Shown here: positions 17,059 through 25,076 of the stretch, piece by piece | How positions within the stretch are numbered: position 1 is the stretch's first letter | How the letters are laid out: each line of letters starts with the position of its first letter | Assembly (NCBI GenBank): GCA_035638075.1 | Contig: DASRAU010000027.1 | Location: forward strand, 108,000 to 171,999 | DNA from: DASRAU01 sp035638075 | Lineage (GTDB): Bacteria; Acidobacteriota; Polarisedimenticolia; Gp22-AA2 | Direction: 5' to 3' | Length of the DNA stretch: 64,000 nucleotides | The notes under the pieces: model-generated | Told to the model about the DNA's origin: nothing | The model's input: the letters and a program-made list of their open reading frames with translations, nothing else | Database searches by the model: none | Program-made: the position numbers and the translations under genes

Positions 17059-17343
17059 TTACTCGCGGACGCGGCGGACCTTCTTCATCTCGTCTTCGTA
17101 ATACTTGCGGAAGAGCACCTCGTACTCGGCGCTCCCCTCCGGGATGTCGCGGCGCTGCGTGGTGATCTTCTTGCGGATGGTCTCTTCCAGCTCGTCCTGG
17201 CGCGCCATCTCGGCTTCGAGGATCTGCAGGATCTTCTGGCGGATCTCGTTCGGCTCGCTGAGGAACTCCACCCGGTCGTCGTCCTCGAAAAAGTTGATGA
17301 CCTGGTGCGACAGGTGGACGCAGCGCTCGTGGGAGAGGCGCAT
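17059..17343 (-). CDS. DUF507 family protein (second copy)
   Basis: The 94-residue product belongs to DUF507: MRLSHERCVHLSHQVI start, central acidic helix, and a C-terminal YEVLFRKYYEDEMKK that matches the YxxxFxxVKxKL end of the family. It is shorter on identity to the family than the first copy and ends in a basic RRVRE tail. Function unknown. Its ATG overlaps the stop of the first copy by one base (TGATG), so translation is coupled. Two adjacent DUF507 genes suggest a heterodimer. Its TAA lies one base before the deduced selB start. Confidence 0.85.
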   Translation of the reverse strand: MRLSHERCVHLSHQVINFFEDDDRVEFLSEPNEIRQKILQILEAEMARQDELEETIRKKITTQRRDIPEGSAEYEVLFRKYYEDEMKKVRRVRE

Positions 17344-17621
17344 CAGATGACCATCTTCCGCTCGCGCGCGAGCTTCGACTTCACCTTGCGGAACAGCTCC
17401 TGGTAGTTGAGCGAGCCGCGCGAGATGTCGTCGGCGTAGTTCTTCAGCATCTCGCGGACTTCTTCGTTGAGCGCGTCCTCGGCCGCCAGGTCGGCGGTCA
17501 GGACCTCGGCGACGGAGTCGATGATGGGCTCCGGCGCATCAATCGCGATGTGCTCCTCCTTGAGCAGTCCGCGAACGATGTGCTGTGCCACGAGCTCGAC
17601 CTGGTCGCGCGTCAGTCGCAT
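17343..17621 (-). CDS. DUF507 family protein (first copy)
   Basis: The 92-residue product shows the full DUF507 pattern: MRLTRDQVELVAQHIVRGLL, then ADLAAEDALNEEVREML, and SLNYQELFRKVKSKLARERK at the end. The length is that of the family. The function is not known. The helical, acidic protein is cytoplasmic. It heads the group DUF507, DUF507, selB, (tatA, ChaN gene), all on the minus strand with tight spacing, and the divergent secreted-protein gene starts at 17780. Confidence 0.9.
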   Translation of the reverse strand: MRLTRDQVELVAQHIVRGLLKEEHIAIDAPEPIIDSVAEVLTADLAAEDALNEEVREMLKNYADDISRGSLNYQELFRKVKSKLARERKMVI

Positions 17622-17779
17622 GCCGTCGCCGTCTCCGCCGGCGCCGCAGCGGCGCCTCGAAGCGGGCAGGATAGCACGCGGGCGCGCGGCGGAACACAGG
17701 CGAAGGTTTGCGAGTTCCTGACAATCGCCGGCCTTTCTCCCGTCGTACTTTCCCGGCGTCGGTGCGACGGGGAGACACG

Positions 17780-20700
17780 ATGACGAGAGTGGCGGCGGTC
17801 GGGTGCCTGGCGGGCGCCCTCATCCTTTTTTTCATGTCCGCGGACGGCAGGACGGTCGCCTCGACCGGCGGGGCGGCGACACCCCCCGGCGACGGCGCGA
17901 GCTTCACGCCGCTCGGCGACCTGGACGGCGGCGCGTTCGAAAGCACGGCATTCGGGATCTCGGCCGATGGCGCCACGGCCGTCGGGCAGGCGACTTCGGC
18001 CCTGGGGCATGAGGCCTACATCTGGACTCGCGCCACCGGCATGCGCGTCATCCCGACCGCCGGGGTCGGGACCTTCCGCGCGGGATCCATCTCCGCCTCG
18101 GATGACGGCTCCGTCGTGGTGGGCATCGTGCAGACGAACCTCGCCTTCACCGGGTTCGAGGCGTTCCGCTGGACGGCCGCAGGCGGGATGCAGTTCCTCG
18201 GGGATCTGCCCGGAGGACAGACGCGCGCCATCGCGACCGACCTCTCATCGGACGGCAGCGTCGTCGTCGGCCAGTCGTTCAGCGGCGCGGGTTTCGAGGC
18301 CTACATCTGGAGCGCCGCAACCGGGATGGTCGGGCTCGGCGACCTCCCGGGGAACGCGTTCGGGAGCAACGCGGTCGCCGTGTCCGGCGACGGGACGATC
18401 GTCGTCGGCCTCGGCAACATCGGCCGCGGCGAACAGGGCTGGCGCTGGACGGCGGCGACCGGCATGGTCGGTCTCGGCGGCTTCCCCGGCGCGCCGCTGC
18501 AGAGCTCGGCCGACGCCATGTCGCGCAACGGGCGGTACGTCGTCGGATCCGCCGCGACGTCCCAGGGCAGCATGGCGTTCCGCTGGACCGCCGCAGCCGG
18601 GATGCAGCCGCTGGGCGACTTGTTCGGCCGCGCCGTCCAATCCGATGCGAAGGCCGTTTCGGATGACGGCGACCGGGTCGCCGGGAACTCGACCGGCCAG
18701 CACGGACGCGAAGCAATGCTCTGGACCCCCGGGTTCGGAATGGTGCGTCTCGAGGCCCTGTTGCGACGATTCGGCGCGACCGGACTCGACGGCTGGGTTC
18801 TCACCGACGTCGAGGGCATCAGCCGCGACGGCACCACCCTCACGGGCAACGGTGTCGATCCGGAGGGCCACAGCGAGGCCTGGGTCGCCACGCTTCCGGC
18901 AACGCTGTCCTGCACGGGAACGTGCAACCCGTGCATCGACTCTGACGGGGACGGCTTCGGCGACCCCGGGATCCTCACCAACCTGTGCCCCGAGGACGAT
19001 TGCCCCTCGGCCGCCGACCCTGGACAGACCGATACCGATCGCGACGGCCTCGGCGATGCCTGCGACGCCTGCCCGCTGGATCCCCTCAACGACACGGACG
19101 CCGATGGCGTCTGCGCCGCGCAAGACGACTGCCCGGGCCTATTCGATCCGGATCAGACGGACGTCGACTCGGACGGCCTCGGCAACGCGTGCGACAACTG
19201 CCCGGGCGATCCGAACCCGCTCCAGACCGACGCGGACCGCGACGGGGCGGGCGATGCCTGCGATGTCTGCCCCGGCCTGGCCGACCCCGGGCAGGAGGAT
19301 GGGGACGGAGACGAGCGCGGGGACGTCTGCGACAACTGCCCGGGCGCCCTGAACCCGGACCAGGCGGACGCGAACGGCGACGGTGCGGGAGATGCCTGCC
19401 AGCCGCACGTGGCGATCGACGCGGTCGATGTCGTGGGGTCCACGATCGTCCTGCGCGCCGGCGCGGCCGACCCGCAGGGAGAGCCGATCCGCGGCCGCCT
19501 GAATTTCTCCCAGGTGACGACGCAGGACCTGGATCTCGAGGACCGCGGCACAGACGATCTGTGCGGCTCGGGCGTGTCTCTCGACGAAGTCCCCGGAGAA
19601 GGGCTCGGTTACGTGTCGAGTTCCATCGGGTTCCCGCTCCTCTTCGATCTCGACAGCAGCGCCGGCTGTTCCGACGGCCAGGCCGACTACCTGCTCGCGT
19701 CCGGACGCTGCGATTCCGCCGGCGTCTTCAGCACCGTCCTGGAGCTGGCGCAGTCGCCGGCCGGGAGCGTGATCTGCGTCCGCCCGATCCGTCAGACGAC
19801 GCGGGGCTTCGAGCTGACGCTGCTGGCCCTCGCGCCCGATCGGCTGCAGGGCCGGCTGGTCCGGCCCGGCGCGCTCGTCTTCTCGACGCCGTTCGTCGAG
19901 GGTCTGCCGCGCCGCACCGACATCTCCCCGCTCGCGGCGGGCGTCGCGCATCGTCTCGTGCTGACCGTGACCGACGGCCGAACGCCGGAGATCTTCGCGG
20001 ACGCCATCTTCGTTCCGCACGGCGAAAGCGAGCTCGTCATCAACCGCCCTCCCGTCGCCGCCGCGGCCGTGCCGGCCACGGGCGAGTGTGACGGACCCGG
20101 TGGTGCCTTGATCGCGCTCGACGGCGCCGCGTCCTCCGATCCGGATGCGTCGCAGATCGCCGGCGGCGACCCGCTGACCTACGAATGGGTCGCGGATCCA
20201 GGCGAGGCGGGTGCGCAGGTCATCGCGACCGGCCGCACCGCGTCGGTCCACGTGCCGCTCGGAACCTCGACCCTGGCGCTGCGGGTGACCGACTCCGCCG
20301 GAGAGTCGGACACCGCCCTGGTCCAGGCGAAGGTCCAGGACACGCAGCCGCCGGAGCTGCATCTCGCTCCCTCGCCGAACCTTCTCTGGCCTCCGAACCA
20401 TCGGCGGGTGAAGGTGCTGGCCGGGTGGTCGCTGGTCGATCGCTGCGATCTTCACCCGTCGTTGATCCTGGTGTCGGTTGCGAGCAGCGAGCCCGACGAT
20501 GCGCCCGGTTCGGGGGACGGCGAGACGACGCAGGACATCCTCGGCGCCGAAATCGGCACCGCCGACAGCGACGTCTGGCTGCGCGCGGAGCGCAACGCCT
20601 CGGGGCCGGGACGGACGTACACGCTGCGCTACCGGGCGACGGACGCTTCGGGGAACGTGACGGATGCGAGCGCTTCGGTGCGGGTTCCGGTGAGCCGCGG

Positions 20701-20800
20701 ATCGGGCGTGGACCCGACGTCCGGAAGTGATCGGCCGGAAAAAAACCCCGGTGCCGCACGCGGCACCGGGGTCGAGGTTGGAACCAGCCCGAAAGGTTAG
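17780..20800 (+). CDS. Large secreted protein with HAF repeats and thrombospondin type-3 repeats
   Basis: The 1006-residue product starts at ATG 17780 with GGGGAG upstream. A signal peptide of about 25 residues is followed by six or seven HAF-type repeats (residues about 45-370) of the form LGDLPGG...A.A.S.DG..VVG...AF.WT..GM. A Cys-rich linker comes next, then a block of TSP3 calcium-binding repeats (DSDGDGFGD, DTDRDGLGDACDACP, DADRDGAGDACDVCP and others). The rest is beta-sandwich domains with a PKD-like end. It is an extracellular adhesin-like protein. The last about 20 codons run through a strong terminator belonging to the convergent sigma gene, so the low-complexity C-terminus may be a by-product. 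It overlaps that gene by 4 bases. Confidence 0.88.
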   Translation: MTRVAAVGCLAGALILFFMSADGRTVASTGGAATPPGDGASFTPLGDLDGGAFESTAFGISADGATAVGQATSALGHEAYIWTRATGMRVIPTAGVGTFRAGSISASDDGSVVVGIVQTNLAFTGFEAFRWTAAGGMQFLGDLPGGQTRAIATDLSSDGSVVVGQSFSGAGFEAYIWSAATGMVGLGDLPGNAFGSNAVAVSGDGTIVVGLGNIGRGEQGWRWTAATGMVGLGGFPGAPLQSSADAMSRNGRYVVGSAATSQGSMAFRWTAAAGMQPLGDLFGRAVQSDAKAVSDDGDRVAGNSTGQHGREAMLWTPGFGMVRLEALLRRFGATGLDGWVLTDVEGISRDGTTLTGNGVDPEGHSEAWVATLPATLSCTGTCNPCIDSDGDGFGDPGILTNLCPEDDCPSAADPGQTDTDRDGLGDACDACPLDPLNDTDADGVCAAQDDCPGLFDPDQTDVDSDGLGNACDNCPGDPNPLQTDADRDGAGDACDVCPGLADPGQEDGDGDERGDVCDNCPGALNPDQADANGDGAGDACQPHVAIDAVDVVGSTIVLRAGAADPQGEPIRGRLNFSQVTTQDLDLEDRGTDDLCGSGVSLDEVPGEGLGYVSSSIGFPLLFDLDSSAGCSDGQADYLLASGRCDSAGVFSTVLELAQSPAGSVICVRPIRQTTRGFELTLLALAPDRLQGRLVRPGALVFSTPFVEGLPRRTDISPLAAGVAHRLVLTVTDGRTPEIFADAIFVPHGESELVINRPPVAAAAVPATGECDGPGGALIALDGAASSDPDASQIAGGDPLTYEWVADPGEAGAQVIATGRTASVHVPLGTSTLALRVTDSAGESDTALVQAKVQDTQPPELHLAPSPNLLWPPNHRRVKVLAGWSLVDRCDLHPSLILVSVASSEPDDAPGSGDGETTQDILGAEIGTADSDVWLRAERNASGPGRTYTLRYRATDASGNVTDASASVRVPVSRGSGVDPTSGSDRPEKNPGAARGTGVEVGTSPKG
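20739..20772 (-). terminator. Rho-independent terminator of the sigma factor gene
   Basis: A 12-bp GC-rich stem (arms 20746-20757 and 20760-20771) is preceded on the plus strand by seven A residues (20739-20745), which read as a T-run at the 3' side on the minus strand. It lies 25 bases past the sigma factor stop codon and inside the coding end of the convergent secreted-protein gene. Confidence 0.9.
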
Positions 20801-21729
20801 TGGCTGAGCGTGCCGTGCGGCGTCACCCGCGCGGCTGCCGGCGTCCGGCGACGGCCGCCATGGGCGGCGACGCCACCGTTCTTGGGATTGTCATGGCGCG
20901 AATGGCGCGCGATGACCTTGCGCAGGCGCTTCTTCGCCTGGCTCTCGATCTGCCTGACGCGCTCGCGGGACACGCCGAGCTTCTCACCGATCTCCTTGAG
21001 GGTGAAGATGCGTCCGCCCTCGAGGCCGAAGCGGTTGATGATGACCGTCTGCTCCTGGTCGGAGAGGTTCCTGAGCGCCAGCCGGATGAGCCCATGGTTC
21101 TCGTGCTTGATCAGCTCGTCCTCGGGGTTCACCGAGCGCCCGTCCACCAGGTAGTCGGAGATCGGGGTGTCCTTGTCCTTGCCGACCTTGTCGTCGAGCG
21201 ACATCTCCCGCATCTTCATCTGCAGGATTTCGTCGATCTTGGCAATGGTGACGCGCAGCTCCTTCGAGATCTCCTCGCGGTCGGCCTCGCGTCCCAGCTC
21301 TTTCGACAGCATCCGTCCGGTGTTGCGGACGTTCCGGACCTTCTTCAGCTGGTAGTTGGGGATCCGCACCATCGCGGCATGCTGCGAGAGGGATTTCAGG
21401 ATCGACTTCCGAATCCACCAGATGGCATAGGTGATGAACTTGGTGCCACGGCCGGGATCGAAGTGATGGGCCGCCTCGATGAGACCGATGTTCCCCTCGT
21501 TCAGCAGGTCCTCGAAGGGAAGGCCCATGTTCTTGTATTCACTGGCGATCTTCACGACGAAGCTGAGGTTGGACTTGACCAGGTCGTGGTACGTGTGGTC
21601 ACGCGTGCCGTCCCGGGTCATCTGCCGGGCGATGGCATGCTCTTCTTCCTTGGTCAGGAGGGGGAATTGACTGATCTCCTGCAGGTAACGAGAGATGCAC
21701 GAACTGCGGTCCGTCGAGCCCTTCGCCAT
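20797..21729 (-). CDS. RNA polymerase sigma-70 family factor (group 2, RpoS/SigA-like)
   Basis: The 310-residue product has the order region 1.2 (SCISRYLQEISQFPLLTKEEE), region 2 (NLSFVVKIASEYKNMGLPFEDLLNEGNIGLIEA, with the -10 reader FITYAIWWIRKSI), region 3 and region 4 (GEKLGVSRERVRQIESQAKKRL). Region 1.1 of a primary sigma factor is missing and the length is about half of RpoD, so it is an alternative or RpoS-like factor. A basic Gly/Arg/His tail of 30 residues is unusual. It directs polymerase to promoters. Its upstream region holds candidate promoters and an 18-bp palindrome, and a strong terminator follows the stop. Confidence 0.93.
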   Translation of the reverse strand: MAKGSTDRSSCISRYLQEISQFPLLTKEEEHAIARQMTRDGTRDHTYHDLVKSNLSFVVKIASEYKNMGLPFEDLLNEGNIGLIEAAHHFDPGRGTKFITYAIWWIRKSILKSLSQHAAMVRIPNYQLKKVRNVRNTGRMLSKELGREADREEISKELRVTIAKIDEILQMKMREMSLDDKVGKDKDTPISDYLVDGRSVNPEDELIKHENHGLIRLALRNLSDQEQTVIINRFGLEGGRIFTLKEIGEKLGVSRERVRQIESQAKKRLRKVIARHSRHDNPKNGGVAAHGGRRRTPAAARVTPHGTLSH

Positions 21730-21796
21730 CAGTCTAGGACCTCCACGCTCTCCCGGGAGTCCCGGGCGCGGCTATCCCCTTTTTTTCGCTTGACTT

Positions 21797-21814
21797 TATT
21801 GCATAATCGCAATA
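21797..21814. promoter_or_regulatory. Palindromic operator candidate TATTGC-N6-GCAATA
   Basis: Perfect 6-bp inverted repeat with a 6-base spacer. It overlaps a plus-strand promoter candidate (TTGACT 21790-21795, 17 bases, TACATT 21813-21818) and a minus-strand candidate (TTGACG 21826-21821, 17 bases, TGCAAT 21803-21798). It is suited to a dimeric HTH regulator such as the neighbouring XRE protein, which is inference. Confidence 0.45.
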
Positions 21815-22033
21815 CATTCCCGTCAATTTTTTGAAGCTGTTCTCGCACCACGTCAGGGCGGCGTAGTGGGAAGTGAGGTGGGGAGTGCCGCCAGCCGTTG
21901 GCCGGTCGGAGAGAGGAGGGCGCCATCCCATGAGAGTCCCGAAAGGATGGAAGCCGGTCTCAGTAGAAATTCTCGCCTGGTTCATCAATCGGTTGACGCG
22001 GCGAAATGTTTTTGTGTGCGAGCTGACGACGGC

Positions 22034-22062
22034 AGTATATGGTCCGGCGACAACAGTGTCAA
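22034..22062 (-). promoter_or_regulatory. Near-consensus sigma-70 promoter reading towards the sigma factor gene
   Basis: TTGACA (22062-22057), 17-base spacer, TATACT (22039-22034) on the minus strand: perfect -35 and one mismatch in the -10. Transcription would start near 22027, about 300 bases before the sigma factor ATG at 21729. Confidence 0.7.
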
Positions 22063-22141
22063 GGGTTTTTTGTTGTTACTACATCCAGACCAAGCCGTTG
22101 CTGGTCAACGATTTCGGGGTTATCCCGCGGATGGAATACGC

Positions 22142-22507
22142 ATGATGACGGCAAAATTCAAGAAGCAGTCCCTGCTGGTCGGGTCCAGAATCCGCGCACT
22201 CCGCAAAGATCGTGATCTGACCCAGGCTGATCTCGCGGCACGAATCGGTATTCAGCAGTCCGATCTTTGCCGTATGGAGAACGGCGAGTACAAGGTCTCC
22301 CTCGAGACCCTGTTCCGTATCCTCTCGGTGTTCGAGATGAACATCGCCGAGTTCTTCCACGAGGACCTGCCCGGCGCGCTGCGAGAGCGCGACGCCGAGG
22401 TGCTGCGCCAGTTCCATCGCCTCAGCCCGCGCAGCCAGGAGGAGATCCTCGAGTTCATCCAGTTCAAGACTCAGTTCGAAGATCGCCTGAACCGCAAGTC
22501 CAACTGA
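22142..22507 (+). CDS. XRE-family helix-turn-helix regulator
   Basis: The 121-residue product starts at ATG 22142 (a second ATG follows directly). The frame is open further upstream without protein character. Residues about 13-68 form a Cro/C1-type helix-turn-helix: RIRALRKDRDLTQADLAARIGI, then QSDLCRMENGEYKVSLETL. The C-terminal half is helical and acidic (EVLRQFHRLSPRSQEEILEFI) and may dimerise or bind a partner. It is followed after 10 bases by a TPR protein gene, so the two probably form one regulatory unit. A palindrome 330 bases upstream is a possible own operator. Confidence 0.88.
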   Translation: MMTAKFKKQSLLVGSRIRALRKDRDLTQADLAARIGIQQSDLCRMENGEYKVSLETLFRILSVFEMNIAEFFHEDLPGALRERDAEVLRQFHRLSPRSQEEILEFIQFKTQFEDRLNRKSN

Positions 22508-22517
22508 AGGGGCGGAC

Positions 22518-23429
22518 ATGAAGTCCGATCCAATCGCCAATTACTCGGATTTGACGGCCGAGGGACAGCTCCACGTCCGTCACGGGGATTTCCGGCGGGC
22601 CATCGACAACTTTGAACAGGCGGTCCGCCTGGCGCACGATCTCGACGATTCCGCGCTGCTGGTGAAGGCGCTGTGCAACCTGAGCACGGCACGGCTCGCG
22701 GCCGGAGACATCAAGGAAGCGGAGAAGGGGCTGCGCGAGATCCTGATGCGCACCCGCGACCCCCAGACCATCTTCGTCACGTCGTCCAACCTCGCCAGCG
22801 CCCTGCGTCGCCAGGGCCGGCACGATCGGGCGCTCATGTACGCCCGGCGGGCGATGCGCGCCTGCGAAGGGCTCGACAACCCGTCCTGGAAGGCGACCAT
22901 CCACAACCTGATCGCCAACATCTACATGAACATGAACTACCTGGACGACGCCGTGGCGGAGTACCGGCACGCGCTGTCGATCTCGGAGAAGTCGGGACTC
23001 GGGACCGAGTGGCCGATCGACCAGATCAAGGAAAACCTCGGCTACTGCCTGCTCCTCAAGAAGCGCTACCGCCAGGGCATCGCCATCATTCTGGAGGCGC
23101 TGCAGATCGGGCTGAAGAACGGCTCCAGCCGCTGCGTCGCCGAGTGCTACCAGGACCTGGCCTTCGCCTACATGCAGATCAAGGAGTACCCGCAGTCGAT
23201 CGAGCACGGGGAGATGGCCCTCGACGTGGCCCTCAAGCACGATTACAAGGACATCCAGAAGAACTGCTACTACCTCCTTGGCGAGACGCACCTGCTCATG
23301 GGGGAGGACGACAAGAGCGACAAGTACTTCGACCGCCTGCAGGAGTGGTACCCCCACCTGCCGGTCTTGAAGGAATTTTTGCGGACCTTCGACGTCAGCA
23401 ACATTCTGAATCTCAAAAATCCGGTGTGA
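22518..23429 (+). CDS. Tetratricopeptide-repeat protein
   Basis: The 303-residue product starts at ATG 22518 with GAAGGGGCGG upstream. It consists of about seven TPR units: DFRRAIDNFEQAVRLAHDLDD, ALMYARRAMRACEGL, DDAVAEYRHALSISEKSG, RYRQGIAIILEALQIG, EYPQSIEHGEMALDVA and so on. There is no signal peptide, so it is cytoplasmic and a protein-protein interaction scaffold. The layout XRE regulator plus TPR protein recalls peptide-sensing regulators in which the TPR part receives the signal, here split on two genes; that is inference. The next gene starts two bases after the stop (TGACCATG). Confidence 0.85.
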   Translation: MKSDPIANYSDLTAEGQLHVRHGDFRRAIDNFEQAVRLAHDLDDSALLVKALCNLSTARLAAGDIKEAEKGLREILMRTRDPQTIFVTSSNLASALRRQGRHDRALMYARRAMRACEGLDNPSWKATIHNLIANIYMNMNYLDDAVAEYRHALSISEKSGLGTEWPIDQIKENLGYCLLLKKRYRQGIAIILEALQIGLKNGSSRCVAECYQDLAFAYMQIKEYPQSIEHGEMALDVALKHDYKDIQKNCYYLLGETHLLMGEDDKSDKYFDRLQEWYPHLPVLKEFLRTFDVSNILNLKNPV

Positions 23430-23431
23430 CC

Positions 23432-24286
23432 ATGCGAAACGGAACGGAGTGCAAGGGTTTGTCGCGCTGGCTGGTGGCGTTCGGGATCCTCGCGGTCCTG
23501 GCGCCTGAGGCGGCTTCGGCCGGGAACCGTGCCCGTTCGGCTCCCCGGGCGCGTTCTTCCCATGCGGCCTCGGCTCCCGAGGCGGCTCCTCTGCTCCTGA
23601 CCGACCCGGCCAGCGGCGCTTCGATTCGCATCTGGAGCCGGAGCGACGGGTTCACGACGAAGATCGCATGGGCCCGCAACGACGGCACCGGCTGGGGCCC
23701 GTCGCACGATCTGACGTTCGGGCTGGGTGTCGACCGGGATCCCTCGGTCGCAATCACCTCCGCGGGTGCGTGGCTCTTCTGGCGGGACGATCGCGACGGC
23801 ATCTTCTACGCGCCCCTGGAGCTCGGAGCAGGTCGGCTGCTCGGCGTGCCTTCCTCCCTCCCGCTTCCCCGGACGCCAGGCCGGGACCCGCATCTCGAGG
23901 GGGGTGGGGACGTTCCGACCGTCCTCGGCAGCTGCGAACCGACCGAACTCGGCTGCATCCTGGCGCGTCAGCGTCTGCCGGGCAATCCTGGCCAGCCGAA
24001 TCCGACGTCACCGCCCGTGATGGGGGACGGCGGAAGCGACATTCCGGTCACCATCACCACGAACACGTCCGGCGCCACATTGATCTCGGTGGCCCAAGCG
24101 GACTGCCAACACAGCATCGTGACTGTGGTCCAGAACACCACATCCCTGGTTGTCTCCGAGCTGGATGGCGCGGGCCGCATGCTCAGCCAGCACTTCGTCC
24201 GGATCGGCTCGGGCATTTCGCCCGTGGACGCTGGGATCGCGGCGAGCGAGTACTATCTGAATCAGGCCTGCGGCACCGGCAACTGA
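23432..24286 (+). CDS. Secreted hypothetical protein in the XRE-TPR operon
   Basis: The 284-residue product starts at ATG 23432, two bases after the TPR stop. It has a signal peptide of about 32 residues (LSRWLVAFGILAVLAPEAASA). A beta-rich domain follows with Trp-rich repeats (IRIWSRSDGFTTKIAWARNDGTGWGP, in two parts, then AWLFWRDDRDGIFYAPLELG), which look like one or two blades of a sialidase/WD-like beta-propeller. The C-terminal half is Pro/Gly/Thr-rich with four Cys and ends GTGN. No catalytic motif. The direct coupling to a regulator pair suggests that its export or amount is controlled by them. A strong terminator follows. Confidence 0.72.
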   Translation: MRNGTECKGLSRWLVAFGILAVLAPEAASAGNRARSAPRARSSHAASAPEAAPLLLTDPASGASIRIWSRSDGFTTKIAWARNDGTGWGPSHDLTFGLGVDRDPSVAITSAGAWLFWRDDRDGIFYAPLELGAGRLLGVPSSLPLPRTPGRDPHLEGGGDVPTVLGSCEPTELGCILARQRLPGNPGQPNPTSPPVMGDGGSDIPVTITTNTSGATLISVAQADCQHSIVTVVQNTTSLVVSELDGAGRMLSQHFVRIGSGISPVDAGIAASEYYLNQACGTGN

Positions 24287-24312
24287 GTTTCCGGGTTCGA
24301 GACCAATTCCAT

Positions 24313-24341
24313 CCGCCCCTCGAAAGAGGGGCGGTTTTTTT
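24313..24341 (+). terminator. Rho-independent terminator after the XRE-TPR-secreted operon
   Basis: A 9-bp perfect stem (CCGCCCCTC, 24313-24321, with GAGGGGCGG, 24326-24334), a stable GAAA tetraloop and seven T residues (24335-24341), 27 bases past the stop codon at 24286. Confidence 0.95.
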
Positions 24342-24354
24342 CAGGGCGCCGTTC

Positions 24355-25053
24355 TCAGTGGTAGGGGTAATTGCGGCGGTCGCGGTCGTTGCGATCGTCC
24401 CGCTCGATGACCCGCAGGCGCCGGCGGCGCCAGCGCCAGCGTAGCTCCGACAGGAAGTTCGGCACCTTCCAGGCGCGCTTCATGTAGAGCCACCCGAAGA
24501 GCATCCCCCCCAGGTGCGCCGTGTGCGCGACGCCGTCCGGCAGGTTCAGGAGCTGCAGCAGCTCGATGGCGGCGCACAGCAGCACGAAGCTCATGGCGCG
24601 CATCGGGAAGATGAACCAGAAGTAGATCATCCGCTCGGGGAAGAGGGTGGCGTACGCGAGCATCACCCCGAACACCGCCCCCGAGGCGCCGTAGGTCGTG
24701 CTCTTGTAGAAGGTGAAATAGGTCGTGATCCCGGCCCCGATGCCGCAGATGAAGTAGTACTTCAGGAACCGGTTGCTCCCCCACATGCGCTCCACTTCCG
24801 TCCCGAACATCCACAACATCAGCATGTTCAGGATGAGGTGGAAGGGCCACCCCGGGGAGTGCAGGAACATGTAGGTGACGAGCTGCCAGAGCCAGATTTT
24901 CTCCCGCATGAGGGCGGGGGTCAGGGCGAAGAGGGACTCGATCCCGCCTCCTCCGAAGCGCTGCGTGATGATCTGCAGCAGGTACACGGAGCAGTTGGCG
25001 ATGATCAGCCCCTTGACGGCGGGGGTGATGGCTCCGCCGAGGCCTATGTTCAT
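24355..25053 (-). CDS. Rhomboid-family intramembrane serine protease
   Basis: The 232-residue product starts at ATG 25053. About six membrane segments are visible (GLIIANCSVYLLQII, FHLILNMLMLWMFGTEVE, YYFICGIGAGITTYF and others). The catalytic Ser lies in YGASGAVFG and the His in VAHTAHLGGMLFGW, with the loop-1 HLILNMLMLW pattern of the family. It cleaves membrane-protein substrates inside the bilayer; the substrate is not known. The C-terminus is a very basic cytoplasmic tail (RWRWRRRRLR). It follows the HNH gene by 24 bases on the same strand. Confidence 0.9.
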   Translation of the reverse strand: MNIGLGGAITPAVKGLIIANCSVYLLQIITQRFGGGGIESLFALTPALMREKIWLWQLVTYMFLHSPGWPFHLILNMLMLWMFGTEVERMWGSNRFLKYYFICGIGAGITTYFTFYKSTTYGASGAVFGVMLAYATLFPERMIYFWFIFPMRAMSFVLLCAAIELLQLLNLPDGVAHTAHLGGMLFGWLYMKRAWKVPNFLSELRWRWRRRRLRVIERDDRNDRDRRNYPYH

Positions 25054-25076
25054 CCGGCCCGGTTGCGGCAGGGGGC

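Larger units (their letters stand above)
21730..22141. other. 412-bp intergenic region between sigma factor and XRE operon
   Basis: No protein-like ORF is seen. The region carries an 18-bp palindrome with promoter-like elements reading in both directions (21790-21826) and a near-consensus minus-strand promoter (22034-22062). T-rich stretches lie at 21780-21786 and 22065-22077. If the distal promoter is used, the sigma factor mRNA has a leader of about 300 bases that could hold regulatory structure. Confidence 0.6.

Noticed and set aside
15060..17165. 701-codon plus-strand open frame opposite selB
   Set aside because: Antisense to a well-conserved SelB; no motif of its own.
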